From NCBI RefSeq assembly GCF_002284535.1, contig NZ_NPKH01000024.1, forward strand, positions 237,486 through 301,485: DNA of 64,000 bases, read 5' to 3'. The translations under genes and the position numbers were made by a program. The notes below the pieces were generated by a model. The model had not been told where the DNA came from, did no database searches, and saw nothing but the letters and a program-made list of their open reading frames with translations. Within the stretch, counting starts at the first letter, position 1; each line of letters begins with the position of its first letter. The DNA is from Mesorhizobium wenxiniae (GTDB lineage Bacteria; Pseudomonadota; Alphaproteobacteria; Rhizobiales; Rhizobiaceae). Below, piece by piece: positions 1-8,653 of this stretch.

Positions 1-380
1 GACTGTCCCAGCCCCTGGATGACCGTCTCGAACATGGTCGGCGGCACCGCCAGGTAATGCAGCGGGTGCTGTGCGGTTCCCAGCGCGGTTTTCAGCTTCT
101 CGAAGGTCGCGGCGCTACGGTAGTCGCCGCTTACATAACGAAGCAGCGACGCCAGTTTCGCGAAGATCTTTTCGTCGACCTTGCCGATGGCCATGACGAT
201 GCCGTCGCGGGCGCGCGCCTGCAACTGCTTCACGTCCCAGGCGTCGAAAGCGACGCCGATCACCGGCTCGGTCAACGTTCCCTTGGCGACCATGGTGTAA
301 AGTGCCGGGAATATCTTCTTGTGGGCGAGATCGCCGGTCGCCCCGAAAAGCACCAGCGTGTCGGACCGTTCCTGGTTCAT
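1..380 (-). CDS. zwf: Glucose-6-phosphate 1-dehydrogenase, N-terminal part (runs off the window)
   Basis: Only about the first 126 residues are inside the window. The protein begins MNQERSDTLVLFGATGDLAH and continues KKIFPALY, the NADP-binding GATGDLA.RK motif of glucose-6-phosphate dehydrogenase. A proline-rich LAVPP segment typical of the family follows near residue 110. The enzyme oxidises glucose-6-phosphate to 6-phosphogluconolactone, the entry to the oxidative pentose phosphate and Entner-Doudoroff routes. It lies 16 bases downstream of the 6-phosphogluconate dehydrogenase gene on the same strand, so the two are probably co-transcribed. The ATG at 378-380 is the first in-frame start. 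The family assignment is secure; the rest of the gene cannot be judged. Confidence 0.93.
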   Translation of the reverse strand, partial: MNQERSDTLVLFGATGDLAHKKIFPALYTMVAKGTLTEPVIGVAFDAWDVKQLQARARDGIVMAIGKVDEKIFAKLASLLRYVSGDYRSAATFEKLKTALGTAQHPLHYLAVPPTMFETVIQGLGQ

Positions 381-396
381 GAGCGTGCCTTCCCTG

Positions 397-1413
397 TCAC
401 GAGCCGGTCTTCGGCTTTTCGACATGGCCGCCAAAGGCATAGCGCATGGCGGACAGCAGCTTGTCGGCGAATTCGGATTCGCCTTGCGAGGAGAAGCGGT
501 CGAACAGGGCCGAGGACAGAACCGGCGCCGGCACGCCGGTGTCGATCGCCGCCTTCAAGGTCCAGCGGCCTTCGCCTGAATCCGAGACTCGTCCGCCGAA
601 CTGCGTCAGCGCCGAGTCGGCCTTCAACGCGCCGGCCGTGAGGTCGAGCAGCCAGGAGCCGATGACGCTGCCATGCCGCCAGACCTCGGCCACCTCTGCG
701 ATATCGATGTCGAACTGGTAGTATTGCGGGTTTTCCAATGGACTGGTTTCAGCGTCGGCCGTCCGCTGTCTCTTGCCCGCATTTGCCGACTTCAGGATGT
801 TCATGCCCTCGGCATAGGCGGCCATGACGCCGTACTCGATGCCGTTGTGGACCATCTTGACGAAATGGCCGGCGCCGCTCGGTCCGCAGTGGAGATAGCC
901 GAAGGGGGCGGTTCCTGCAGCCTTCCCAGGGGCCGGCCCCCCGGCGTCGGCGCCCGGCGCCAGGGTGGCGAAGACCGGGTCGAGATGCTGGACCGCGCTG
1001 TCAGGGCCGCCGATCATCAGGCAATAGCCGCGTTCGAGGCCCCAGACGCCGCCGCTGGTGCCGACATCGACATAGTTCAGGCCTTTCAATGCCAGGCGGG
1101 CTGCATGGTCGACAGCCTCGTGATAATAGGAATTGCCGCCGTCGACGATGATGTCGCCCGGCTCCATAAGGTCGGCGACCTGGTCGACGATCCGGCTGGT
1201 GATCGCCGCCGGTAGCATCAGCCAGGCGGTGCGCGGCTTGGTCAGCTTGCCGACGAACTCCTCCATCGAAGCCGCTCCGATCGCGCCAGCCGTCACAAGG
1301 GCTGCAACGCTGGCCGGGTTGATGTCGTAGACCACGCATTCGTGGCCATCGCGCAGCAGGCGCCGCACCATGTTGGCGCCCATCCTGCCCAGTCCCATCA
1401 TTCCGATCTGCAT
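397..1413 (-). CDS. gnd: 6-phosphogluconate dehydrogenase, decarboxylating (short GntZ/YqeC type)
   Basis: This 338-residue protein should convert 6-phosphogluconate to ribulose-5-phosphate, CO2 and reduced cofactor. It starts MQIGMMGLGRMGANMVRRLL, a Rossmann GxGxxG fold. The substrate signature IIVDGGNSYYHE lies near residue 90, DVGTSGGVWGLERGY near 120, and the catalytic Lys/Asn segment GAGHFVKMVHNGIEYG near 180. The length fits the short NAD-preferring class rather than the roughly 470-residue enteric enzyme. An AGGACGAGAA stretch precedes the ATG. It sits between glucoamylase (upstream) and zwf (downstream) on the same strand. The low-complexity GADAGGPAPGKAAGTAP around residues 153-169 looks like a lineage-specific loop. 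Confidence 0.93.
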   Translation of the reverse strand: MQIGMMGLGRMGANMVRRLLRDGHECVVYDINPASVAALVTAGAIGAASMEEFVGKLTKPRTAWLMLPAAITSRIVDQVADLMEPGDIIVDGGNSYYHEAVDHAARLALKGLNYVDVGTSGGVWGLERGYCLMIGGPDSAVQHLDPVFATLAPGADAGGPAPGKAAGTAPFGYLHCGPSGAGHFVKMVHNGIEYGVMAAYAEGMNILKSANAGKRQRTADAETSPLENPQYYQFDIDIAEVAEVWRHGSVIGSWLLDLTAGALKADSALTQFGGRVSDSGEGRWTLKAAIDTGVPAPVLSSALFDRFSSQGESEFADKLLSAMRYAFGGHVEKPKTGS

Positions 1414-1464
1414 GGTTCTCGTCCTGGTTCTTGAGGGATAGAAGATCTACTGGCTCTGTCGTGG

Positions 1465-1532
1465 GAGCATGATCTTTTCCGAAACCGGTTTCCACTTGTT
1501 GCTACGCTGACCTTCGGTTCGGGATCATGCTC
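1465..1532. repeat. Dispersed palindromic element ending at the glucoamylase stop codon
   Basis: The outer ends are inverted: GAGCATGATC at 1465-1474 and GATCATGCTC at 1523-1532, with the interior motif TTTTCCGAAACCGGTTTCCA at 1475-1494. This looks like the short palindrome found in many intergenic spaces of Rhizobiales genomes; that family identification comes from memory, not from a search. Its last base is the first base of the glucoamylase stop codon, so it fills most of the glucoamylase-gnd spacer and would be transcribed between them as a hairpin. Confidence 0.7.
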
Positions 1533-3934
1533 TAGTCCGGCTCGCCGATGCCGACGGAAAAGTCGACATTCTCCCAACGGCCGGCATCGGACCAGAAAAA
1601 AGTAAAGACGATCGTATTGCCCGGCGAAGCATCGGCAACGGGCAAGTCCGTAAAATGGATGCCGAAGGCATTCTCGATCGTCGCGGTATCATGGGCGGTC
1701 GCCCAATCGTCGCTGCTCCAATGCACCACCGCCCGCGCCAGCAGCTCGACGCGCAGCATCTTGCCGGCGGGCATAGTGCGGGCCTTGTTGTTGAAGCGCC
1801 ATGTCCGGCGCGGCGCCACGCTACTGTCATCAATGTAGCGCTTCACGCCTTGCGGCGGTATGTCGAAGACCGCGCCGTCACTGAGCGAACGCAGCAGCTT
1901 GATGTGCTCCGAATGCGCCCAGACCAGCGGCATGGCGCTGCCCGATGGTCGGCCGTGCCACAGCTCGCGTTCCGGCATGTCGGGACCATCCCAGACCTGC
2001 TCCGGCAGCAGGCCGCCAGCCCCGGCCGAGCCTTCAAACGACTTCAGCAGGCTCGCTGCTTTGTCCTTGCGGCCCGCGGCCAGTTCGTAATGGGCGCGCT
2101 CGCCGACCAGCAGCGGCCAGGGCCGGCCCTGGCCGGTCCCGTCGAACGGCGCGCCGTCGGTATGTTCGCCATAGCCGTCGCCGATATAGCGATACCAGAC
2201 AGGCCCCTGCGGCAGGTCGCAACGCAGCCGCGCATCGATGACCTTGACGGTGTCGACGATGCGCGCATCGCCGGCAGCCCTGAGGCCGAAGCGGACAAGC
2301 GCCAGCGCATCCGGGCTGACGATCGCTTCGGCCGGCCGGTCGGTATCGCCGGGCGGCCGGTTCTTGATCGGCACATAGCCGTCCTTCGGCGACGCCACGC
2401 CGGCGGTGTCGGGCGGCGCGATGCGGACGTAGTAGCCCGCGACGCCGACCTCTTCGCCGAGTGGAGTGCCGGTGACATAGGTCCAGCGCTCGATCTGGTC
2501 GTTCCAGACATCGGCGGTTTCACGCAAATAGTTTGCCGGCTCTTCTTTGCCGCAAACGTCGAACATGTCGGCCGCGGCGAGCAGTGCTGCGATCTCGACG
2601 GCGAGCGTGAACGGACTGTAGCCGGCATCCTCTTCCCAGCGGTCTTCGCCGGTGACGGGACCGTTGCGCACGACATAGGAAGCGGCGCGCTCGATCATCG
2701 GCATGAAGGAGAGCAACGCGGCGTCTGCCAGGTGCCCTGCGCGGCGGAGCGCGTCGGCGAGCAGCAATGGAAAGGCGCATTCGTCCATCTGGATGCCGGG
2801 CCAATAGGCTGATCCGTCGAGCCAGGCGTTCTGCGGCCAATGCCCATCCGGCTGCTGGATAGAGCGGAGATAGGCGAGGATCTCAAGCGCTTGCGCCGGA
2901 TCGCCGGCGGCCAGGAAGCCGCCCGCGGTTTCGACCAGATCGCGCGGCCAGACCAGATGATAGCCGCCGAGATCGTCGTCGCCCATGCTGAAGCCCCATG
3001 GGATCGACAGGCTGGCGACGGCTGCTCCGTGGGATGACCGGTGCGTCGCCAGAACCGCTGTGCTGACGCGATAGGTGTTGGTCCCTGCTACATGCCGGTC
3101 CAGCGGCAGCAAGCCAGCCTGCCAATCCCGCCATTTCTTGACATAGGATTGGGCTGCGGGCTCAAAACCCCGCTTCAGGCTGGCCGAGGCATTTTCCGCC
3201 GCCTCTTGCGGCGTCGTTCCGAAACCCAGGGCCAGCAAGGCCTTTGGGTTCACAGCCGAAAAGCCGATCTCTCCGGTCAGCGCGACATTGCCGTCTTCGG
3301 CCCTTCGGCAGGCCGGGTCGAGCCGGCCGTCACGACGCAGTTGCTGCCAGCCGTCGGAGACACCGACATAGCCGGCCGAGCATGCTCCCCAAGGCAGCGA
3401 CGAGGCGAGCGCCAGGCAGACGCGACGCCCGGACGCAAACAGGACAGGCCTTCCCTCGTAGTCGCCGACCCAGGCGGTGTTGCCCATGCCGGCGTTGACC
3501 AGGTGCGGTGCCAGCAATGCGTAGACGCGGTGGTCGGCAACCGGGCCTCTCAGCAGCGTGAAACTGATTTCCTGCAGCAAAACGGGACGTTCCGTATCCG
3601 TGATGATACGCTTTTCGATCCGGTAGGTGTCGTCGGCGGCGATGTTGACCAGCCTGTAGGCGGTCACTCCATCCTCGAACGGCTCGACGCTGTGCACGGC
3701 ATCGCGCTTTTCTTCCGAGAAATAGCCGCCGAGGCCGGTGACGACCAGCCCCATGTCGCGGGTGCAGGCGCTGTCGAGGCTGGGATAATAGACCTCGTTG
3801 AGAATGCCGTGGCTGATCGTGAACCAGATAGGGCAGGCCCGAGAAAGCGCGGTTCCGACGCCGCTCTTGGCGCTTGACGTCCAGCGCGCCGGAATTCCGG
3901 GTGCGCCCAGCGCATCAGTCGGCGTCACTGCCAT
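1532..3934 (-). CDS. Glucoamylase-type glycoside hydrolase, family GH15
   Basis: An 800-residue protein predicted to release glucose from the non-reducing ends of alpha-glucans. The N-terminal 270 residues (from GAPGIPARWTSSAKSGVGTA) match the beta-sandwich domain of bacterial glucoamylases and glucodextranases. The (alpha/alpha)6 catalytic domain follows, with SMGDDDLGGYHLVWPRDLVE, then DRWEEDAGYSPFTLAVEIAA carrying the general acid region, and GGLLPEQVWD carrying the second catalytic Glu. No signal peptide is evident, so it is probably cytoplasmic and acts on stored glucan or oligosaccharide. I chose the ATG at 3934 (MAVTPTDALGAPG), with AGGAG upstream, over the ATG at 3991 because family members begin this way. 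Glucose released here would feed the downstream gnd and zwf products after phosphorylation. Confidence 0.88.
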   Translation of the reverse strand: MAVTPTDALGAPGIPARWTSSAKSGVGTALSRACPIWFTISHGILNEVYYPSLDSACTRDMGLVVTGLGGYFSEEKRDAVHSVEPFEDGVTAYRLVNIAADDTYRIEKRIITDTERPVLLQEISFTLLRGPVADHRVYALLAPHLVNAGMGNTAWVGDYEGRPVLFASGRRVCLALASSLPWGACSAGYVGVSDGWQQLRRDGRLDPACRRAEDGNVALTGEIGFSAVNPKALLALGFGTTPQEAAENASASLKRGFEPAAQSYVKKWRDWQAGLLPLDRHVAGTNTYRVSTAVLATHRSSHGAAVASLSIPWGFSMGDDDLGGYHLVWPRDLVETAGGFLAAGDPAQALEILAYLRSIQQPDGHWPQNAWLDGSAYWPGIQMDECAFPLLLADALRRAGHLADAALLSFMPMIERAASYVVRNGPVTGEDRWEEDAGYSPFTLAVEIAALLAAADMFDVCGKEEPANYLRETADVWNDQIERWTYVTGTPLGEEVGVAGYYVRIAPPDTAGVASPKDGYVPIKNRPPGDTDRPAEAIVSPDALALVRFGLRAAGDARIVDTVKVIDARLRCDLPQGPVWYRYIGDGYGEHTDGAPFDGTGQGRPWPLLVGERAHYELAAGRKDKAASLLKSFEGSAGAGGLLPEQVWDGPDMPERELWHGRPSGSAMPLVWAHSEHIKLLRSLSDGAVFDIPPQGVKRYIDDSSVAPRRTWRFNNKARTMPAGKMLRVELLARAVVHWSSDDWATAHDTATIENAFGIHFTDLPVADASPGNTIVFTFFWSDAGRWENVDFSVGIGEPD

Positions 3935-4053
3935 CTCGATTTCGGTCTCCTGCCCCACCCCTAGACCAGGAGCCGAAGCCTTTTCAATCATTGCACCGCA
4001 AGTTGATCGTCAAACCGTCACCGATCGCTGTTGACAAGTGCGCCCATCTAAAT

Positions 4054-4064
4054 TTGTCTGACAA
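4054..4064. promoter_or_regulatory. Perfect 11-bp palindrome of GntR/FadR operator form
   Basis: The sequence TTGTCTGACAA is a perfect inverted repeat around one central base and fits the FadR-subfamily GntR operator pattern TNGTNNNACNA. It lies 71 bases before the ATG of the sugar-binding protein, just downstream of a TTGACA hexamer at 4031-4036, where a repressor could act. The pattern is short enough to occur by chance, so the call rests on its perfect symmetry and position. Confidence 0.4.
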
Positions 4065-4135
4065 TATTGAAACGAGGGCCGTCATAACAGCCACCAGCAG
4101 CCAACCACGATCAGCAATCCATGGGAGGATAACAC

Positions 4136-5149
4136 ATGAAGAAGATACTCGTCTTGAGTGCCCTTGCGGCGATGCTCGCGTCAGGTAACGCGCTTGCCGA
4201 CACCAGCGACAAGAAGATCGCCTTTTCCAACAATTATGCCGGTAATTCGTGGCGACAGGCGATGCTCAACAGCTATGCCATCGTCACCAAGAAGGCGGTC
4301 GCCGACGGGGTGGTGGCAGCCGCGGACATCTTCACGACGGCCGACAAGGAAGTGCCGACCCAGGCGGCCCAGGTGCAGAACCTGATCCTGCAAGGTTATG
4401 ACGCCATCGTCATCAACGCCGCCTCGCCGGACGCGCTCAACGGCGCCATCAAGCAGGCCTGCGATGCCGGCATCGTCGTCGTCTCCTTTGACGGCATCGT
4501 TACCGAGCCCTGCGCTTATCGAGTGGTCGTCGACTTCAAGGACATGGGCAGGCAGGAAGTCGAGCAGATGGCCAAGTTCCATCCCGAGGGCGGCAACCTG
4601 CTGGAAATCCGCGGCCTTGCCGGCACGTCGATCGATGACGCCATCCATGCCGGGATTCTGGAAGGCGTCGCCGCTCATCCCAAGTTCAAGATCGTCGGTT
4701 CGGTGACCGGCGACTGGGATCAGACCACAGCACAGAAGGCTGTCGCGACAATCCTGCCGTCGCTGCCTGAAATCGTCGGCGTCGTCGATCAGGGCGGCGA
4801 CGGCTATGGCGCGGCACAAGCCTTTGCCGCCGCCGGCAAACCGCGCCCGACCATCATCATGGGCAATCGTCAGGATGAGCTGCAATGGTGGAAGGAACAG
4901 AAGGACAAGGACGGCTACCATACGTGGTCGGCATCCATTGCGCCAGGCGTATCGTCGCTGGCCTTCTGGGTGGCGCAACAGGTGCTCGACGGCCGCACGG
5001 ATGTGCCACATGATCTCTTGGTGCCATACCTCGCCTTCACCCAGGATACTTTCGAGGCCGCGCTGCCGAAAATCCCCAAGGGTGGTGTGGCCAGCCACGA
5101 ATACACGCAGGAAGACGCCATCGCGGCGATCAAAGCCAACATCAAGTGA
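4136..5149 (+). CDS. Periplasmic sugar-binding protein of a ribose-type ABC importer
   Basis: A 337-residue periplasmic binding protein. The signal peptide MKKILVLSALAAMLASGNALA is cleaved before DTSDK. The mature part has the RbsB-like two-lobe fold: KKIAFSNNYAGNSWRQAM, QNLILQGYDAIVINAASPDA, and VDQGGDGYGAAQAFAAAGKP in the second lobe. This family binds pentoses, hexoses or related polyols and delivers them to a CUT2-type ATPase and permeases, all encoded next in order. GGGAGGA lies 7 bases before the ATG. The aromatic binding-pocket pattern does not let me name the sugar. It is the first gene of the operon, behind a possible GntR-type operator. Confidence 0.9.
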   Translation: MKKILVLSALAAMLASGNALADTSDKKIAFSNNYAGNSWRQAMLNSYAIVTKKAVADGVVAAADIFTTADKEVPTQAAQVQNLILQGYDAIVINAASPDALNGAIKQACDAGIVVVSFDGIVTEPCAYRVVVDFKDMGRQEVEQMAKFHPEGGNLLEIRGLAGTSIDDAIHAGILEGVAAHPKFKIVGSVTGDWDQTTAQKAVATILPSLPEIVGVVDQGGDGYGAAQAFAAAGKPRPTIIMGNRQDELQWWKEQKDKDGYHTWSASIAPGVSSLAFWVAQQVLDGRTDVPHDLLVPYLAFTQDTFEAALPKIPKGGVASHEYTQEDAIAAIKANIK

Positions 5150-5194
5150 GCGTGGCACGTTGTCAGCTGCATTGCTAACTGGACATCGCTAGGG

Positions 5195-6715
5195 ATGCCC
5201 GAGGACAACACAGACATCGTCGGACTGAACGGCGCCGAAAAACGTTTCGGCGCCTCCAATATGGACATCATCAGACTGGACGGAGCCGAAAAACATTTCG
5301 GCGCCGTCAGGGCGCTCGCCGGCGTCGATTTCCACGTTGGCGCCGGCGAGTGCGTCGGCCTCGTCGGCCATAATGGCGCGGGCAAGTCGACGCTCATGCA
5401 TATGGTGGCGGGCACACTCGTGCCCGACAGCGGGCGGATCGCGGTGCGCGGCCATGTCGAGGACAATTATTCGGTGCCGCGCTCGCAACAGCTCGGCATA
5501 CGCTGCGTGTTCCAGGAACTCTCGCTCTGCCCGAACCTCAGCGTCGCCGAGAACACGCGTATCAACCACCCGGCGCTGCGCGGCCTCGGTTGGCGGCGCA
5601 AGGCGGCCGATCTGATCACGGCCAAGCTCGACGAGATATTTCCGGGCCACAGCATCTCCGCCTCCGACATCGCCAGCGACCTTTCCATCGGCAGGCGGCA
5701 GATGGTCGAGGTGGCGCGTGCCTTCACGGTGACGCAGGATCCGCTCGAGCTGGTGATCCTCGACGAGCCGACGTCCTCGCTCGACGCGCATACGGCCGGC
5801 CAGTTGCTGGCCTTCGTCCGGCGCTTTGTCGCAACTGGCCGGAGCTGCATCCTGATCTCGCATGTTCTGGGCGAGGTGCTGCAGCATGCCGACCGCATCG
5901 TGGTGATGCGCGACGGCAAGGTCGTTGCGTCAGATGCGGCGAAGGCTTTCGATCGCGACAGGCTGGTGACGACCATGGGTGGAGCGGAAGCGCGTGAGAA
6001 GATAGCGGCCGAGATCGCGACCCAAAAGCCGGAGACCGGCCCGTTGCGGGTCCGGGCCCGCCCAGCGCGCCAAGAGGACGGCAACGAACTTGTGGCGCAT
6101 GCTGGCGAGATCATCGGCCTTGCCGGGTTGGCCGGCCATGGACAGACCGATCTGCTGCTCGCGATTTTCGCCGCCGCGGCGCGCTCCAAAACCGGCATCG
6201 AGGTCACCGCGCCGGTGGCCCTGGTGGCCGGGGACCGGCAGTCGGACGGGATTTTCCCGCAATGGTCGATTGCGCAAAACATCGGCATCCGCTCGCTGAA
6301 GCGATTGCGCAACGGCCTGCTGATCTCGCCGCAGCGCGAAGCCGAACTCGCCGACTTTTGGCGAAAGAAAATCGGCATCCGCACCCCCGACATGAACAAT
6401 AACATCTTCTCGCTGTCCGGCGGCAACCAGCAGAAGGCCCTGTTTGCCCGGGCGCTCGGTTCCGACGCAAAGATTGTGCTGATGGATGACCCGATGCGCG
6501 GCGTCGATATCGGCACCAAGCTCGAGGTCTACGACCTCGTGCGCGAAGAGGCCGGCCGCGGCCGCACCTTCCTCTGGTACACCACGGAAACCGAAGAGCT
6601 CGACAATTGCCACCAAATCTACGTCTTCAAGAACGGCCGGATTGTCGCCAACCTTCGTCGCGACGAGCTGACGGAGAAAAAGATCATCCAGTCCTCGTTC
6701 GGCGACGCTGCCTGA
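5195..6715 (+). CDS. CUT2-type sugar ABC transporter ATPase (two ATPase domains)
   Basis: A 506-residue ATPase with two tandem ABC domains, as in RbsA, XylG and MglA. The first domain has Walker A GHNGAGKST, signature DLSIGRRQMVEVARA and Walker B LVILDEPTSSLD. The second has a degenerate Walker A (GLAGHGQTDLLL) but a good signature (LSGGNQQKALFARAL) and Walker B (IVLMDDPMRGVD), the usual asymmetry of this class. It energises uptake through the two permeases that follow. The N-terminus contains a tandem duplication: residues 7-20 are nearly repeated at 24-37. The start may therefore be ATG 5195 or the inner ATG 5261, which would give a normal-length N-terminus. No strong ribosome binding site decides between them. 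Confidence 0.9.
   Translation: MPEDNTDIVGLNGAEKRFGASNMDIIRLDGAEKHFGAVRALAGVDFHVGAGECVGLVGHNGAGKSTLMHMVAGTLVPDSGRIAVRGHVEDNYSVPRSQQLGIRCVFQELSLCPNLSVAENTRINHPALRGLGWRRKAADLITAKLDEIFPGHSISASDIASDLSIGRRQMVEVARAFTVTQDPLELVILDEPTSSLDAHTAGQLLAFVRRFVATGRSCILISHVLGEVLQHADRIVVMRDGKVVASDAAKAFDRDRLVTTMGGAEAREKIAAEIATQKPETGPLRVRARPARQEDGNELVAHAGEIIGLAGLAGHGQTDLLLAIFAAAARSKTGIEVTAPVALVAGDRQSDGIFPQWSIAQNIGIRSLKRLRNGLLISPQREAELADFWRKKIGIRTPDMNNNIFSLSGGNQQKALFARALGSDAKIVLMDDPMRGVDIGTKLEVYDLVREEAGRGRTFLWYTTETEELDNCHQIYVFKNGRIVANLRRDELTEKKIIQSSFGDAA
5213..5305 (+). repeat. 51-bp-period tandem duplication in the ATPase gene start
   Basis: Bases 5213-5254 and 5264-5305 match at 37 of 42 positions. They encode DIVGLNGAEKRFGA and DIIRLDGAEKHFGA, the first beta strand of an ABC ATPase. 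The period of 51 bases preserves the reading frame. Three of the five mismatches and the conserved frame suggest that both copies have been translated since duplication, though this is inference. Confidence 0.85.
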
Positions 6716-6716
6716 G

Positions 6717-7697
6717 ATGACGGCAGCACCCATCGAGACCGGCCTCAAAGGTTCCTCCGAGCGTGACAGGCTGGCGCGGGCGCGCCTGCTGCGCGGCTTG
6801 CTGCCGGCATTGTCGCTGGTACTGGTGCTGCTGGCGATCGCCTGGCTCAACCCGCGCGCCATCAGCTATTTCGGCTTCAGCCTGATGCTCAATTTGGCGA
6901 TCCCGATCGCCCTGGCGACGATCGCGCAGATGTTCGTCATCGCCGGCAACGAACTCGATCTGTCGATCGGCACTTTTGTCGGTTTCGTCGGCTGCGTCAC
7001 GGCGACGTGGCTGAAGGATGCGCCGCTGGTCGGCGTCTTGATCCTGCTCGGGTCGATCGGCGTCTATGCACTGCTCGGCGCGCTGATCTATCTGCGCAAT
7101 TTGCCTTCAATCGTCGTGACGCTCGGCATGAGCTTTGTCTGGCAGGGTCTGGCCATCCTCATCCTGCCGAAGCCCGGCGGCAAAGCGCCGGACTGGCTGC
7201 TGTCGCTCATGGCCTTCAAGCCGCCTCTCATCCCCTTTCCCATCATTGCGGCGCTGCTGATCGCGGCGGTCGTCCATTTCGGGCTGATGCGCACCTCCTA
7301 TGGCGTGATCCTGCGCGGATCGGGCGGCAATGCCGCCGCACTCGAACGCGCCGGCTGGTCGCTGCTCAAGACCAAGGTCGTGCTGTTCGCACTGGCTGGC
7401 CTGTTTGGGGTGCTGTCCGGCATGGCCCTGATCGGCATCACCACCTCGGCCGACGCCAATATCGGCAATGGCTACACGCTGCTTGCGATCGCCGGCGTCA
7501 TCCTCGGCGGCGGCGAATTCGTCGGCGGCCGGGTATCGCCGATCGGCGCGGTCATCGGGGCGCTGACGCTGGCGCTCGCCGCGTCGCCGTTGCTCACCTT
7601 CATGCACATCCCGCCCGATTGGCAGGTTGCCGCCAATGGCGCCATCCTCATCATCGTGCTGGCGGCCCGGATGCTCATCAGCCGTAGGGAGAGGTGA
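6717..7697 (+). CDS. Sugar ABC transporter permease, RbsC-like (first)
   Basis: A 326-residue inner-membrane permease with about eight to ten hydrophobic segments. It contains the BPD_transp_2 family core: ATIAQMFVIAGNELDLSIGT near residue 75, then NLPSIVVTLGMSFVWQGLAI, and ANIGNGYTLLAIAGVILGGG near 250. The NELDLSIG and ILGGG segments are the usual family markers. The start ATG lies one base after the stop of the ATPase gene, so the genes are translationally coupled. It should pair with the next permease as a heterodimer; ribose-type systems with two different permeases are common in Rhizobiales. Confidence 0.9.
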   Translation: MTAAPIETGLKGSSERDRLARARLLRGLLPALSLVLVLLAIAWLNPRAISYFGFSLMLNLAIPIALATIAQMFVIAGNELDLSIGTFVGFVGCVTATWLKDAPLVGVLILLGSIGVYALLGALIYLRNLPSIVVTLGMSFVWQGLAILILPKPGGKAPDWLLSLMAFKPPLIPFPIIAALLIAAVVHFGLMRTSYGVILRGSGGNAAALERAGWSLLKTKVVLFALAGLFGVLSGMALIGITTSADANIGNGYTLLAIAGVILGGGEFVGGRVSPIGAVIGALTLALAASPLLTFMHIPPDWQVAANGAILIIVLAARMLISRRER

Positions 7698-7700
7698 GCG

Positions 7701-8648
7701 ATGGCATCATTGCGATTGCTGCTCGCCAAACCCTGGATCTGGTCCTTCATCGGCGTGCTGCTGGTGTGGCTGGCGACGATTGCCTTCACCGGCGGATATG
7801 GCGGCGGCGGCATGATCACGGCGGCACTTTCTCTGGCCGTCTTCACCGTCATTGTCGGTGTCGGCCAGATGTTCGTCATCACGCTCGGACCAGGCAATGT
7901 CGACCTGTCGCTGCCGGCCAATATCGGCCTCGCCAGCGCCGTCGCCATGAAGGTGATGGACGGGAATGATGCGATGATCGCTGTCGGGCTGCTGGCGGCG
8001 GTGGCCTGCGGCATGGCCATCGGCGCCGCCAATTATCTCTTGATCTGGGCGCTGCGCATTCCGCCGATCATCGCCACATTATCGGCGAGCTTCATCATCC
8101 AGTCGATCGACATCAGCTATGGCCGCGGTTTGCAGATCAAGCCGCCGCCGGGCTTTGCCAATTTCACCAACTGGCAGATTCTTGGCATTCCGGTGCTGGC
8201 GATCCTCACCGTGCTGTTCACCATCGGCGCTGCAATCGCGCTGCAGCGCATGATCTATGGCCGTTCGGTGCTGGCGATCGGCCAGAACATCCGCGCCGCA
8301 TGGCTGGCCGGCGTCAATGTCGGCCGCGTTCGCTTCCTCACCTACACGCTATCGGGCGCGCTCGGCGGCCTCGACGGGGCGCTGCTTGCCGGCTATTTCC
8401 GCGGCGCCAATGTCGACATCGGCAACGAGTACCTGCTGGCCTCGATCGCCGTCGTCGTCATCGGCGGCACGTCGGTGGCCGGCGGCAAGGCCAACGTGCC
8501 GGGTGTCTGGGGCGCGGCCCTGTTCCTGGTGCTGCTTTTGACCATGCTCAACACGTTCGGCGTCAGCGCCGGCGTCCGGCTGCTGCTGACCGGACTGATC
8601 ATCGTCGGCGTCATCACCGCCGCGGGCGGCCAGAAGGCGCTGCGCTGA
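7701..8648 (+). CDS. Sugar ABC transporter permease, RbsC-like (second)
   Basis: A 315-residue membrane protein of the same family as the preceding one. It has GQMFVITLGPGNVDLSLPAN near residue 55 in place of the NELDLSIG motif, PPIIATLSASFIIQSIDI near 120, and DIGNEYLLASIAVVVIGGTS near 235. The start is three bases after the previous stop. The two permeases are divergent paralogues, which argues for a heterodimeric channel. It is the last gene of the importer operon; a possible weak hairpin follows. Confidence 0.9.
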   Translation: MASLRLLLAKPWIWSFIGVLLVWLATIAFTGGYGGGGMITAALSLAVFTVIVGVGQMFVITLGPGNVDLSLPANIGLASAVAMKVMDGNDAMIAVGLLAAVACGMAIGAANYLLIWALRIPPIIATLSASFIIQSIDISYGRGLQIKPPPGFANFTNWQILGIPVLAILTVLFTIGAAIALQRMIYGRSVLAIGQNIRAAWLAGVNVGRVRFLTYTLSGALGGLDGALLAGYFRGANVDIGNEYLLASIAVVVIGGTSVAGGKANVPGVWGAALFLVLLLTMLNTFGVSAGVRLLLTGLIIVGVITAAGGQKALR

Positions 8649-8653
8649 AGTAG

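Noticed and set aside
1001..1495. A 164-codon minus-strand reading overlapping gnd
   Set aside because: It is an out-of-frame shadow of the dehydrogenase gene, with an Arg/Pro-rich composition and no motif.
2840..3877. Long plus-strand readings antisense to the glucoamylase gene
   Set aside because: They have no ribosome site or family motif and mirror the high GC codon positions of the true gene.
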